From contig DIZY01000122.1 of NCBI GenBank assembly GCA_002428055.1, positions 24,451 to 39,692 on the forward strand: DNA of 15,242 nucleotides. The letters are read 5' to 3'. Source of the DNA: Helicobacteraceae bacterium UBA6016. Its GTDB lineage: Bacteria > Campylobacterota > Campylobacteria > Campylobacterales > UBA6016. Numbering within the stretch: the first letter of the stretch is position 1; every line of letters begins with the position of its first letter. The notes under the pieces are model-generated. The model saw only the letters and a list, made by a program, of their open reading frames with translations, was not told where the DNA came from and searched no databases. A program made the translations under genes and the position numbers. Positions 1 to 7,843 of this stretch are shown here, piece after piece.

Positions 1-508
1 AATAATCACAATTTGACAAAATCTCATTGATAAGCGCCTTATGCTTATCAAGTCTGCCAAAAAGATAAATATCGCTGCCCCAGTTTGTTGCTATCCATTT
101 TGGAAAAGAGCCGCCATGCCTTTTTTTGGCGTTAAGAACCAAAGCAGAGGCTTCTTGAAATTCCATAGAGTGGATAATATCCGGCTTTAGCGAGTTAATT
201 AGCCTGAATAGTTGCCTATTCTTGTAGTCCGGAAATTTACTTTGAACAATATATCTGCAAACGGAAAACAGTAGTTTAAACGGCAAAAAAATAGCTTTTG
301 TCTTTACCGTTTGATTATGTCCAAAACCACTCCATGAGAAATAGTGATACACCGTCGCATCTTTAATCTCCTCATTGACATATCCCAACTCTTTACTAGG
401 AAAAATATGCACATCGAAAAGCGAGCGGTCTACATGCTTTAGCCATCTAGCAGTATGTATACTCTCCGCCATAGCCACAAAAAGTATGACGGTTTTATTT
501 CGTCCCAA
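1..508 (-). CDS. Glycosyltransferase, GT4-like, N-terminal part (cut by window edge)
   Basis: This is the N-terminal 169 codons of a probable GT-B glycosyltransferase; the C-terminal nucleotide-sugar-binding half lies beyond position 1. The protein opens with a hydrophobic beta-strand (KTVILFVAMAESIHTARW), the usual first strand and helix of GT4 enzymes. It later has PDIIHSMEF and IATNWGSDI, matching the acceptor-domain strands in which GT4 proteins carry an H-GSD-like motif. I chose the TTG at 506-508 because an in-frame TAG sits directly before it and a GGAACGG purine stretch lies a few bases upstream; the first in-frame ATG would remove the first beta-strand. The TTG start gives a 14 nt overlap with the end of the radical SAM gene, so translation is probably coupled. 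Donor and acceptor cannot be told from this half. Confidence 0.75.
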   Translation of the reverse strand, partial: MGRNKTVILFVAMAESIHTARWLKHVDRSLFDVHIFPSKELGYVNEEIKDATVYHYFSWSGFGHNQTVKTKAIFLPFKLLFSVCRYIVQSKFPDYKNRQLFRLINSLKPDIIHSMEFQEASALVLNAKKRHGGSFPKWIATNWGSDIYLFGRLDKHKALINEILSNCDY

Positions 509-1526
509 CTACCGTTCCGTCTTGTTTGTAGTATGAGCCCAAATGAGCTCTTTTATCATCAAAAGGGATAAATGGGGTACACACCTTGCAAGCATCCAAA
601 TATCTAGATTTTCTCAACTTGTTATACTCTTTTGAAAACCAAACATTTTCAAAGCCTTCGCTATATGCGTTTCCAAGCCTGTAGCTTCCTGCGTAACAGC
701 ATACCCCAACTCTGCCGTCAGCCTCGACATAGCACGACTCAAATGGCTCCTGACAATCAAATGGCGCTTTATTTTTTTCTTTGTCCGAACCAAACCGCCT
801 ATATGATATATCAACACTAAGGCTCTCAGCAACCCTTCTAGCTTCCCATACAGCTTCATTGTATTCGTTTTGTATATAAAATAAAGAGAGGGGAATATCT
901 TCTTCTTTTCTTACTAGATAATTTCCTATTGATACCCTCTTTATTCCAAGTTCATTTGCCAATCTGACAAACTCCGGAATCTCAAGATAGTTATTTTTAT
1001 GTGCCACAAAACTAGCCACTACCGCACCTGCATCTTCTTTATCTATTTGTGCCATAAATGACTTAATCGCATCGATGGTTTTTTCAAAGTTGCCGCCTAT
1101 CATATCTCTTTCGTATGTCTCTTTTGTCGCCGCATTGATAGATATCACAAATGTTTTGATTCTTCCCCTTAGCAAACGACCTATATCTTCCGTAAGTACA
1201 GTGCCGTTCGAGGTAAGCATAATAACTCTTTTTGGATTTTGCTCGCAAACATATTTGAGTACCTCTTTGTGATTTTTGTATGTCAAAAACTCTCCCCATC
1301 CAGTCAGGTCAACCATTTTTGCATACTTTATGGCTCGTTTTAGTTTTGGCAAGTTTTCAAAGTCAAAATTTACACCCTTATAGTCCTTGTCCCTACAAAA
1401 AAAACAACTCAAGTTGCACTTGGTAGTTGCAAAAATAGACAATCTTTTTGGATACAACGCCGGTATATATTTTGCAAACGGCAGTGTGTATAAAAGATAT
1501 TTTTTTGTAGCAAACAAACTAAGCAT
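495..1526 (-). CDS. Radical SAM/SPASM domain protein
   Basis: Radical SAM enzyme of 343 residues. The CxxxCxxC iron-sulfur motif is C37, C41 and C44 (TTKCNLSCFFC). It is followed by DLTGWGEFL, in the place of the usual GGEP motif, and by the strand-turn MLTSNGT. The C-terminal part has Cys at about 258, 265, 276, 277, 313 and 316, with GNAYSEGFENVWFSKEY between them. This is the layout of a SPASM/twitch domain that binds an auxiliary 4Fe-4S cluster. Such enzymes start radical chemistry from S-adenosylmethionine; in sugar pathways relatives act as epimerases, dehydratases or C-methylation partners, but the substrate here is unknown. The ATG start overlaps the end of the preceding methyltransferase by 8 nt, and AGGA lies 10 nt upstream. 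Its place between a methyltransferase and a glycosyltransferase suggests it modifies a sugar or glycan. The fold is secure; the role is inference. Confidence 0.88.
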   Translation of the reverse strand: MLSLFATKKYLLYTLPFAKYIPALYPKRLSIFATTKCNLSCFFCRDKDYKGVNFDFENLPKLKRAIKYAKMVDLTGWGEFLTYKNHKEVLKYVCEQNPKRVIMLTSNGTVLTEDIGRLLRGRIKTFVISINAATKETYERDMIGGNFEKTIDAIKSFMAQIDKEDAGAVVASFVAHKNNYLEIPEFVRLANELGIKRVSIGNYLVRKEEDIPLSLFYIQNEYNEAVWEARRVAESLSVDISYRRFGSDKEKNKAPFDCQEPFESCYVEADGRVGVCCYAGSYRLGNAYSEGFENVWFSKEYNKLRKSRYLDACKVCTPFIPFDDKRAHLGSYYKQDGTVVGTK

Positions 1527-2154
1527 CCAACACTTTTCCTAACTCTTCTATCCTCCAAAGGCATAATGATTTATCGGCATAGTTACCATCACCTTCCGTA
1601 CAGTTCTCGTTCAAAATAAAAAGCGGTTTTGGAAGACCAAAAGGCTCAAGTTCCAAATTTAGAGTTCGCCATGCATACCCTGTCGTAGATATATCTTCGT
1701 TTGTCTCCCTATTTGTAAATGAGGTAGTTAGTAAATATTTTGATCCGCTTTTTACTATATTTTTGAGAGCCGCTGTAGCGTCGGCAAACGAAAGATGCAC
1801 CAGGCAATCCCTGCAAAATACCAAATCCGCACACGGTAACTCATCCTTAATTAGATCAATAACGGCAAAATCAATAAAGCCTTTGGTGTATTGCTTGTTT
1901 TTTTCAACAATTACATCAACTATGTCGGCGCCAAGATAGTTAACACTAGATAGGTCGACATGCCTCATCCAATAAAAATCGCCGCATGGAATGTCTAGCA
2001 TCGACGCAATATTATAACTCTTAAAAATACGAGGCAATTCGCTTCTTATGACGGCAGTCTGCACCAAATCAGAGCCTGTTCCTGACAGAGAATCGATGCC
2101 ATGCCAACCGTTTGTACTATGCACTTTTGAAAAATATTCTTTATAGTTTGACAT
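1519..2154 (-). CDS. Class I SAM-dependent methyltransferase
   Basis: Methyltransferase of about 211 residues. It has a SAM-binding motif I (MLDIPCGDFYWM), an acidic strand end (YLGADIVD) and a motif IV-like segment (ADLVFCRDCLVHLSF), all in the order of the Rossmann-like class I fold. The acceptor is unknown; a sugar hydroxyl or amino group fits the locus. A longer reading starts at TTG 2160, but I prefer ATG 2154: AAAGG lies 9 nt before the ATG and only 3 nt before the TTG. The gene begins 14 nt after the end of the 2-epimerase gene and overlaps the radical SAM gene by 8 nt (ATGCTTAG), so the two are probably translated together and may work on the same residue. Confidence 0.8.
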   Translation of the reverse strand: MSNYKEYFSKVHSTNGWHGIDSLSGTGSDLVQTAVIRSELPRIFKSYNIASMLDIPCGDFYWMRHVDLSSVNYLGADIVDVIVEKNKQYTKGFIDFAVIDLIKDELPCADLVFCRDCLVHLSFADATAALKNIVKSGSKYLLTTSFTNRETNEDISTTGYAWRTLNLELEPFGLPKPLFILNENCTEGDGNYADKSLCLWRIEELGKVLDA

Positions 2155-2163
2155 TACCAATTA

Positions 2164-2168
2164 CCTTT
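2164..2168 (-). promoter_or_regulatory. Ribosome binding site deciding the methyltransferase start
   Basis: AAAGG on the minus strand sits 9 nt before ATG 2154. The alternative in-frame TTG at 2158-2160 would be only 3 nt away, too close for normal initiation. Confidence 0.6.
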
Positions 2169-3281
2169 CTATTTTTTCCAGACCGTTCTATTAACATAAT
2201 CCGTATAGCTATATATTATTTTTACGACTTTATTGGAAACATTTGACACATTATAATCTGCCGGAATACCGATATGCGACGACTCCGATACGGCAAGTTT
2301 TACGGCATCCAAAACAGAGTTCTCATCTATGGGCGACATTATCAGTACGCCATCGTCCATCCCCTCCGGTCTCTCATGCGCTAGACGCAAAGTGACGGCA
2401 TTGATGCTAAGCAAAGATGCCTCTTCCGCAATTGTTCCACTATCCGATAATACACAAAACGCCTCTTTTTGCAACTTGATATAGTCAAAAAAACCAAAAG
2501 GCTTGCATATTTTGATAGCCGAAGAAAGTGAGCCATCTTTCAACTCTGCAAGCTTCTTCATCGTACGCGGATGAGTTGAAAATATAATAGGCATGCCGTA
2601 TTTGTCGGCAATAGCATTTAATATTGACGGAAGTTTGGAAAAATTCTCCTCCAAATCAAGATTTTCTTCCCTATGAATGCTGGCAATAAAATATTTGCGA
2701 CTATCCAACTCCAGTCTATTTAAAATATCAGATCCGTCTATCTTTGCGGCATAGTAGTCAAAGACCTCCTTCATACAAGAGCCGGTTTTAATGACAGTTT
2801 CAGGCTTAAGTCCCTCAGCAATCAAATATCTTCTGGCATGCTCAGTTAACGGCATGTTAATATCGCTCAAATGGTCTACTATTTTTCTATTCATCTCTTC
2901 CGGCACTCTTTGATCAAAGCATCTATTTCCGGCTTCCATGTGGAATACCGGTATTTTTCGTCTCTTTGCCGGAATTACACAAAGACAGCTATTGGTATCC
3001 CCGTATATGAGGAGTGCATCCGGACAAATTTTTTCAAAAAGCTCATCTGATTTGGAAATAATATTTGCAATTGATTTTGCAGGATTATCGCCGGCAGCCT
3101 CAAGAAAGAAGTCCGGCTTTCTTATCTCCATCTCATCAAAAAATATCTGATTTAGCTCATAGTCGTAGTTCTGCCCCGTATGCACAAGTATATGCTCGGC
3201 ATGCCTGTCAAGCTCGGATATTACACGGCTAAGCTTAATAATTTCCGGCCTAGTGCCCACAATCGTCATTACTCTTAGCAT
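2169..3281 (-). CDS. wecB: Non-hydrolysing UDP-HexNAc 2-epimerase, FnlC/CapG-like
   Basis: Full-length (370 residues) UDP-N-acetylhexosamine 2-epimerase of the WecB superfamily. Visible motifs in order are IVGTRPEIIK near the N-terminus, HTGQNYD, YGDTNS, HMEAGNRCFDQRVPEEMNR, a HREEN segment, STHPRT and SDSGTIAEEA. These are the substrate and UDP contacts of the GT-B-like fold. The NRCFDQRVPEE form is the one I associate with FnlC/CapG/WbjD/WbvD. Those enzymes epimerise C2 of UDP-2-acetamido-2,6-dideoxy-L-hexoses rather than making UDP-ManNAc as classical WecB does. The ATG overlaps the stop of the upstream reductase by 7 nt (ATGCTAA), a pairing that supports this reading. The likely product is UDP-L-FucNAc or UDP-L-QuiNAc; clade membership comes from motif memory and needs a tree. 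Confidence 0.85.
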   Translation of the reverse strand: MLRVMTIVGTRPEIIKLSRVISELDRHAEHILVHTGQNYDYELNQIFFDEMEIRKPDFFLEAAGDNPAKSIANIISKSDELFEKICPDALLIYGDTNSCLCVIPAKRRKIPVFHMEAGNRCFDQRVPEEMNRKIVDHLSDINMPLTEHARRYLIAEGLKPETVIKTGSCMKEVFDYYAAKIDGSDILNRLELDSRKYFIASIHREENLDLEENFSKLPSILNAIADKYGMPIIFSTHPRTMKKLAELKDGSLSSAIKICKPFGFFDYIKLQKEAFCVLSDSGTIAEEASLLSINAVTLRLAHERPEGMDDGVLIMSPIDENSVLDAVKLAVSESSHIGIPADYNVSNVSNKVVKIIYSYTDYVNRTVWKK

Positions 3282-4165
3282 ACTGTTTTATAGCTACCGG
3301 CAAGATAATCTTTATGCATCTGTTCTATCAATATATCCCATGTCGGAGGTGTATATCCGGTGTCTTTGTAAAACTTTTGTGAATTTAGGCTTCTATCTAT
3401 TGAATATTTGTCAAATAGCTCAATCTCAATCTCTTTTTTGTAAGCCCTGGAGACTAATTTAAGTAAATCATACTTTGAGATTGGATTTACCGCCAAATGA
3501 TAGAGTCCATGCAGTGTCGTATTTGGAATGATATACTCCTCTAGTACTCGCGCCATCTCAAGCGTAGTAAGTCCAGAAAATATTGCCTTGCTATACCCCT
3601 TTGTCTTGCCTTCTTGTCTTAAGAACCACTCAATAAGGCTCAGATAGCCTTTTATTTCATGCCCGATTATTGATGTTCTAATTGTAAGGCAGTGTGGATA
3701 GCAAACCTCTCCTAATAGTTTTGTCCTGCCGTAGAGGTCTTGCGCATCCGTCTCGTCATCTTCGGAGTAATTAGTTTTTTTTCCACTAAACACACAATCA
3801 GTACTAAAGTGTATCAATCTAGCCTTAGCAGTTTTACAAATCATCGATATTCTATGCGAAAGTTGCGCATTTACTGTTATGGCGCTCAGGGGGTCATTTG
3901 CCAAAGGCGTTTGCTTGATTAATCCTATACAATTTATAACAATATTCGGCTCAAAAGATGCCATAGCTCTTATGATGCTATCAAAATTATCGCCATCCAC
4001 ATTAATTCTAATTTTTTTACTAAGCTCCTCCCCAAAAAACCATCTGTCTATATTTGAGCCTCTTACGGTGCCGTAAACATCAAACTTACTATTTTTAGAT
4101 AGTTGCAGAAAAAGCTTATGTCCAAGCATTCCAGAGACGCCTAAAATAAGTATTTTTGTTTTCAT
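3275..4165 (-). CDS. RmlD-like SDR reductase (UDP-4-keto-6-deoxy-L-HexNAc type)
   Basis: Extended short-chain dehydrogenase of 296 residues. It shows the NAD(P)-binding GVSGMLG loop at residues 9-15, a VINCIGLIKQ segment, the catalytic-strand motif HFSTDCVFSG near 119-128 and the catalytic YGRTK with Tyr145 and Lys149. A later SGLTTLEMARV segment is typical of dTDP-4-dehydrorhamnose reductase (RmlD) relatives. No other rml genes are present and a FnlC/CapG-like 2-epimerase follows with a 7 nt overlap. The likely reaction is therefore reduction of a UDP-4-keto-6-deoxy-L-HexNAc, as described for WbvR in the UDP-L-RhaNAc/QuiNAc pathway of Vibrio cholerae O37. The 4,6-dehydratase/5-epimerase that should supply the substrate is not in the window. 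The ATG start has GGAG 8 nt upstream. Confidence 0.8.
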   Translation of the reverse strand: MKTKILILGVSGMLGHKLFLQLSKNSKFDVYGTVRGSNIDRWFFGEELSKKIRINVDGDNFDSIIRAMASFEPNIVINCIGLIKQTPLANDPLSAITVNAQLSHRISMICKTAKARLIHFSTDCVFSGKKTNYSEDDETDAQDLYGRTKLLGEVCYPHCLTIRTSIIGHEIKGYLSLIEWFLRQEGKTKGYSKAIFSGLTTLEMARVLEEYIIPNTTLHGLYHLAVNPISKYDLLKLVSRAYKKEIEIELFDKYSIDRSLNSQKFYKDTGYTPPTWDILIEQMHKDYLAGSYKTVC

Positions 4166-4289
4166 CTAGTATGCTCCACGCAAAAAATCATAGATAAAAT
4201 ATCGGTTACGGTAGTACAACTACACCAAGTAGCAACACTCCATAAACTGCAATGTTTCGATTGCCACCCAAAGACAATTCCTAAATTTG
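4166..4289 (-). other. Intergenic spacer in the operon; possible weak promoter
   Basis: This is the widest spacer on the left half of the operon, where neighbours otherwise overlap. On the minus strand it contains a TATGAT hexamer about 30 nt before the reductase ATG, but no -35 element at a normal distance, plus a short inverted repeat (GTAGT-TGT-ACTAC). One frame stays open through the whole spacer and ends in a TGA that overlaps the next ATG. No terminator is visible, and the promoter call is tentative. Confidence 0.3.
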
Positions 4290-5120
4290 TCACCCATTGC
4301 CCCCCAACAAGCTTATTGAAAATCGATTAGTTTTTAAAAGCCAGTAAAAATATTTTGCGGTTTTTCTGGCAATATATTTTATTTTTTCTTCAATAAGCGC
4401 ATACACAAAATCCTTTTTAGCTTGCTCTTTTGAGAGTAATCCATGTGTCAACTGGATATTTAATATCTCCGTTAAACGCTCTAATCTGGGTGTAGTATGG
4501 CTAATGCCGCCTATTTGATGATTGGCCAAAATCTCATCTAATGCTTTAAGAATCAACCCATTTTTGGCGCATCGTACCAAAAATTCATAATCTGCTGCCA
4601 CTTTATAATCTAACGAAAAATAGCCAAACTGCTCATATATGCTTTTTTTTACAAAAACAGTCGGATGCTGCGCCCCTTCACTTAATATTTCTCTTTTTAG
4701 AAGGTTAACATAGTTATATCTTAGCGTCATAATCTCGTTTTTATCATCCAGTAGTCTTAGTGTGCCATAGACCAGATCCGGGCTATATTTTTCAAAAGTA
4801 CTTGCTACCATTTGAGTACAACTCTCTTCATACCAATCATCGCTGTTTATAATTCCAACAATCTCGCCAGTAGTTCTCTTTATGCCTTTGTTCATGGCAT
4901 CATATATTCCACTATCTTTTTCTGAAATATATAAAAAATCAACACCAGCATCTTGAAATTTTGGCTCGTAATCTCTCAAAATATCAAGTGTGCCATCCGT
5001 AGAAACTCCATCTATCACAACATACTCTAGCGGTCTATGTCGTTGTGCAAGGACTGAGGCAAATGTCTTCTCTATAGTTTTTTCACTATTTAGGCATACC
5101 GTTATTACAGAAATTTTCAC
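4290..5120 (-). CDS. Glycosyltransferase family 2
   Basis: GT-A type family 2 glycosyltransferase of 276 residues. The N-terminal ISVITVCLNSEKTIEKT segment is the nucleotide-binding strand. EYVVIDGVSTDGT follows, then the SGIYDAMNKGI helix, and the metal-binding acidic motif is GIINSDDWYEE. YKVAADYEFLVRC, further on, matches the acceptor/catalytic D-E region of WcaA-like enzymes. There are no transmembrane segments, so it probably works at the cytoplasmic face of the membrane on a lipid-linked glycan. It starts with GTG, which overlaps the galE stop in a GTGA arrangement. A run of six G occurs four codons before the stop (4300-4305), and a change of frame there would extend the protein. Donor sugar unknown. 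Confidence 0.87.
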   Translation of the reverse strand: MKISVITVCLNSEKTIEKTFASVLAQRHRPLEYVVIDGVSTDGTLDILRDYEPKFQDAGVDFLYISEKDSGIYDAMNKGIKRTTGEIVGIINSDDWYEESCTQMVASTFEKYSPDLVYGTLRLLDDKNEIMTLRYNYVNLLKREILSEGAQHPTVFVKKSIYEQFGYFSLDYKVAADYEFLVRCAKNGLILKALDEILANHQIGGISHTTPRLERLTEILNIQLTHGLLSKEQAKKDFVYALIEEKIKYIARKTAKYFYWLLKTNRFSISLLGGNG

Positions 5121-6094
5121 TTAATACCTTTTTTGTGCCACTCATATGCACTCGCAATAATCTCTTCAATTTTGTATTTTGGCTCCCAATCTAGCAATGT
5201 TTTAGCTTTGGCATTGTTAGCTACAAGGCAGGCGGCGTCTCCATCTCGTCTTTCGACAATTTTTTGATTAAGTTTTTTACCAACAATTTCTTGCGCAATA
5301 CTTATCAACTCTTTAACGCTATACCCTCGCCCACTGCCTAGATTGACTGTTATACTTTTATTGTGTCTTACAATATACTCAAGCGCTTTTAAGTGAGCGT
5401 CAGCGAGATCTAAAACATGAATATAGTCTCTTACGCAACTCCCATCGTCAGTAGGATAGTCGTCGCCAAATATTTTTATCTCACCTCCATCTAAAATCGC
5501 CCTTAGAACTAGTGGCACCAAGTGCGTCTCTGGCTCATGTCTTTCGCCGATACCATATCCAGCACCAGCGGCCAAAGAGGCATAACATAATCCATATATT
5601 TTCTCATACCACCCAAGAAGCTCCTCAAACATAAATTTGCTTTTTGCATAAGGATTTATAGGGTTTGGCACCATCGCTTCATCCAGTTTTGCAATGCTGT
5701 TTATGTCCCCATACACTGAACAAGTAGATGAAAAAACTATTTTTTTACATCCGTTTTTTACCATCGCCTCAAGTAAATTAAGTCCACCATAGACATTATT
5801 CTCAAAATATTTTCCCGGATCGCCCATCGACTCTCCAACATATGCATATCCTGCAAAGTGTACGACAGACTCAATCTTCCGCTCTTCAAAAAGACGCATA
5901 ATGGCGTTTTTATCCCGCAAATCACAAACGACAAGTTCAGCATCATCGGCTATAGACTCAAGATGCCCATTTTCTAAGTTGTCAAGCACAATAAGATTTG
6001 ATAGCCCCGCCTCTTGCAAAAACCGCACCGTATGCGAACCGATATATCCAGCTCCGCCGGTAATAAGAATATGGCTATGATTATTTGAAGACAC
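5117..6094 (-). CDS. galE: UDP-glucose 4-epimerase-like (GalE), lacking a conserved motif
   Basis: Extended SDR of 325 residues with clear GalE features: NAD-binding GGAGYIG at 13-19, HFAGYAYVGES, catalytic-strand FSSTCSVYG with Thr124, YAKSK with Tyr149 and Lys153, GERHEPETHLVPLVL and DDGSCVRDYIHV. GalE interconverts UDP-Glc/UDP-Gal or the GlcNAc/GalNAc pair. The odd point is residues 171-178, YASLAAGA, where GalE proteins normally read SLRYFNAAGA. The four residues RYFN seem to be missing between Leu174 and Ala175 (junction 5572/5573) with the frame kept. The Asn of that motif contacts the UDP-sugar in studied GalE enzymes, so activity is uncertain. The GTG start overlaps the upstream GT4 by 14 nt and has GGAG 9 nt before it; the stop overlaps the GT2 gene. 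Confidence 0.9.
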   Translation of the reverse strand: MSSNNHSHILITGGAGYIGSHTVRFLQEAGLSNLIVLDNLENGHLESIADDAELVVCDLRDKNAIMRLFEERKIESVVHFAGYAYVGESMGDPGKYFENNVYGGLNLLEAMVKNGCKKIVFSSTCSVYGDINSIAKLDEAMVPNPINPYAKSKFMFEELLGWYEKIYGLCYASLAAGAGYGIGERHEPETHLVPLVLRAILDGGEIKIFGDDYPTDDGSCVRDYIHVLDLADAHLKALEYIVRHNKSITVNLGSGRGYSVKELISIAQEIVGKKLNQKIVERRDGDAACLVANNAKAKTLLDWEPKYKIEEIIASAYEWHKKGIK

Positions 6095-7409
6095 TATCTA
6101 AAACTCCAAGTCTATCGACATTTGCGGTCGTATTATTATAAAAGCAATAGTGCGAGTTTGGAGCGCTTCCATCGCATAGCTCCGCAAAAAGCATTTTATA
6201 GGCTTTTGCCTGTTTTTCGAGAGAAAAGTTTTGTTTTGCAAACTCACTGCAAAATTGGGACATTTTATGAAGGACGGTAGCATCTTCTAGCGCCTCTTCT
6301 ATCTTTGATGCAAAAATATCAGTATTGTATGGTGGTATCAAGTGTCCGCTGAAGCCATCCTTTATCACATCGACAGCTCCACCACTTTCAAAGCTTATTA
6401 CCGGAGTGCCGCAGGCGATAGACTCTAACATTACATTTGGTAAATTGTCCTCTCTTGAAGGAAGCAAAAAGATATCGGCAGCGCTGTATATAATCGCCAA
6501 CTTATTATCATCATCGATTTTTGAATAGCTAACACATGGTATGGCAAGCTTCTTAACATCATCGTGCTCGTTACCAAACATCAATAAAACTATATCACAT
6601 ATTTTTATCTTTTTAAGAGCCTCAATGAGTAAATCAAAGCCCTTGTAGGTAGAACCGGTACCGTCTGCGCCAAAAAGCAAATATTTCTTATTTGGATCGA
6701 GCCCTAATTTTTCTCTCGCCTTTTTTTTATCTATCGGACTAAAGGTTTCCAAGTCTAATCCATTAGGTATCGTCTTTATCTTATTATCGCAAAAAATGGC
6801 ACTTCGTTTTGCCTCATTTGCCAGCCAACTACTCGGTGTTACAACGGTTAGTTTGCCATTGCCGTAAGATATTTTTTGCAATTCCAAAACTTTTGATGCG
6901 ATATTCAAATGGTCGTTTTGGATTTGCGGACAGTTTGAACAGTCGATAGTAAACTTATCACATCCGGCACTATAGTGGCATCCACCGGTAAAAGCTCTCA
7001 TGTCATGGAGCGTCCATACAACTGGCTTACCAAGGCTCAAAAGCTTACTTATTGTCTCTGCCGACTGAAACCAGGCTACCCAATGAAGATTAATAATATC
7101 GGCTTTTCGAATCGCCTCAATCTGGCTCAAGTCATATCCAGGATAAGCAAATGTAAAAAGGGTATTAGAAAGAACGCTTCTTCCTTTGTCTATATACTCT
7201 GTCTGTATCCACTTTTCTTTTTCAATATCTGGATTTTTCGAAGGCTCAAATATAGGATTGGCATGAATCACTTTTGGGTCGTCGCTCTTTTTTATTTTTG
7301 AGATTATGTACGAGTTTTCGTCTATTACCCCAAAGCCTTGATGGAGTCTATACATTGCTCGCGCTGCGCCGCCGGTTATATCGTGTATGGCTATAATTGC
7401 TATGTTCAT
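6081..7409 (-). CDS. Glycosyltransferase family 4 (WcaC-like)
   Basis: GT-B glycosyltransferase of 442 residues. It begins with NIAIIAIHDITGGAARAMYR, the glycine-rich acceptor-domain start. It continues with NLHWVAWF and TLHDMRAFTGGCHYSAGC, plus a second pair of Cys in DCSNCPQI; this Cys-rich block is typical of colanic-acid WcaC-type enzymes. The C-terminal donor domain has TIPNGLDLETFSP, YKGFDLLIEAL and PSREDNLPNVMLE followed by ACGTPVISF, which is the family 4 D/E-x7-E nucleotide-sugar site. The ATG overlaps the stop of the upstream methyltransferase fragment (ATGA), with AAGG close upstream, and the 3' end overlaps galE by 14 nt. It probably adds a hexose or HexNAc to the growing repeat unit in the cytoplasm; sugar and linkage cannot be read from the sequence. 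Confidence 0.9.
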   Translation of the reverse strand: MNIAIIAIHDITGGAARAMYRLHQGFGVIDENSYIISKIKKSDDPKVIHANPIFEPSKNPDIEKEKWIQTEYIDKGRSVLSNTLFTFAYPGYDLSQIEAIRKADIINLHWVAWFQSAETISKLLSLGKPVVWTLHDMRAFTGGCHYSAGCDKFTIDCSNCPQIQNDHLNIASKVLELQKISYGNGKLTVVTPSSWLANEAKRSAIFCDNKIKTIPNGLDLETFSPIDKKKAREKLGLDPNKKYLLFGADGTGSTYKGFDLLIEALKKIKICDIVLLMFGNEHDDVKKLAIPCVSYSKIDDDNKLAIIYSAADIFLLPSREDNLPNVMLESIACGTPVISFESGGAVDVIKDGFSGHLIPPYNTDIFASKIEEALEDATVLHKMSQFCSEFAKQNFSLEKQAKAYKMLFAELCDGSAPNSHYCFYNNTTANVDRLGVLDSVFK

Positions 7410-7843
7410 ATTTTCCTTGCTTCCATAAAAAGAGAATCTGGCTTTCTGGTACTTCCGTCACCCTCAATATCCAACAAATAGCTATTGAAATTTTCAATGC
7501 AAGACTCATCAGCCCCGCATTTTTTGATTTGCACAAATCCTGTGTCTTCGAGTAGTCTACCTATGGAAAAACTGTCATACATCCACTGATGGACTTCTCC
7601 GCCAAGCCTAAATCTGCCAATAGCCTCAAAATCCTTCTCTAGGCAATCTCTTTTTGAATAACTTTGTGGATTTTGCCTTATTGACTTTAGCGCATTTTTT
7701 ACCTCTGAGCCTAGTCTTTCGATCACAAACTCCTCTTGAGGCATTGGATTTTGCCTCCAATACTCTAGCATCTCGCCACCAGAATGGTTGCGCACCGCCT
7801 GGTCAAATAGTTCTATCATAGTCCAACTACTTTTCGGCAGCAT
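7406..7843 (-). CDS. Methyltransferase, C-terminal half (shifted frame)
   Basis: This 145-codon frame has no SAM motif of its own. Its FDQAVRNHSGGEMLEYW segment, the FRLGGEVHQWMYDSFSI stretch and the closing strand around GFVQIKKC belong to the C-terminal half of the methyltransferase upstream. The nominal ATG at 7843 falls inside the end of the front half and lacks a convincing ribosome site, so it is expressed only by re-initiation or frameshifting, if at all. Its stop overlaps the GT4 start (ATGA), showing that the operon was built around the full-length gene. Confidence 0.6.
   Translation of the reverse strand: MLPKSSWTMIELFDQAVRNHSGGEMLEYWRQNPMPQEEFVIERLGSEVKNALKSIRQNPQSYSKRDCLEKDFEAIGRFRLGGEVHQWMYDSFSIGRLLEDTGFVQIKKCGADESCIENFNSYLLDIEGDGSTRKPDSLFMEARKI

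Noticed and set aside
4643..4650. Run of eight A (minus strand) in the GT2 gene; similar runs at 6721-6728 and 14022-14029
   Set aside because: They encode ordinary lysine codons in intact frames and are common in AT-rich genomes; nothing shows switching.
6975..7301. 108-codon plus-strand open frame
   Set aside because: Antisense to the GT4 gene, no recognisable motif; a shadow of the minus-strand coding.
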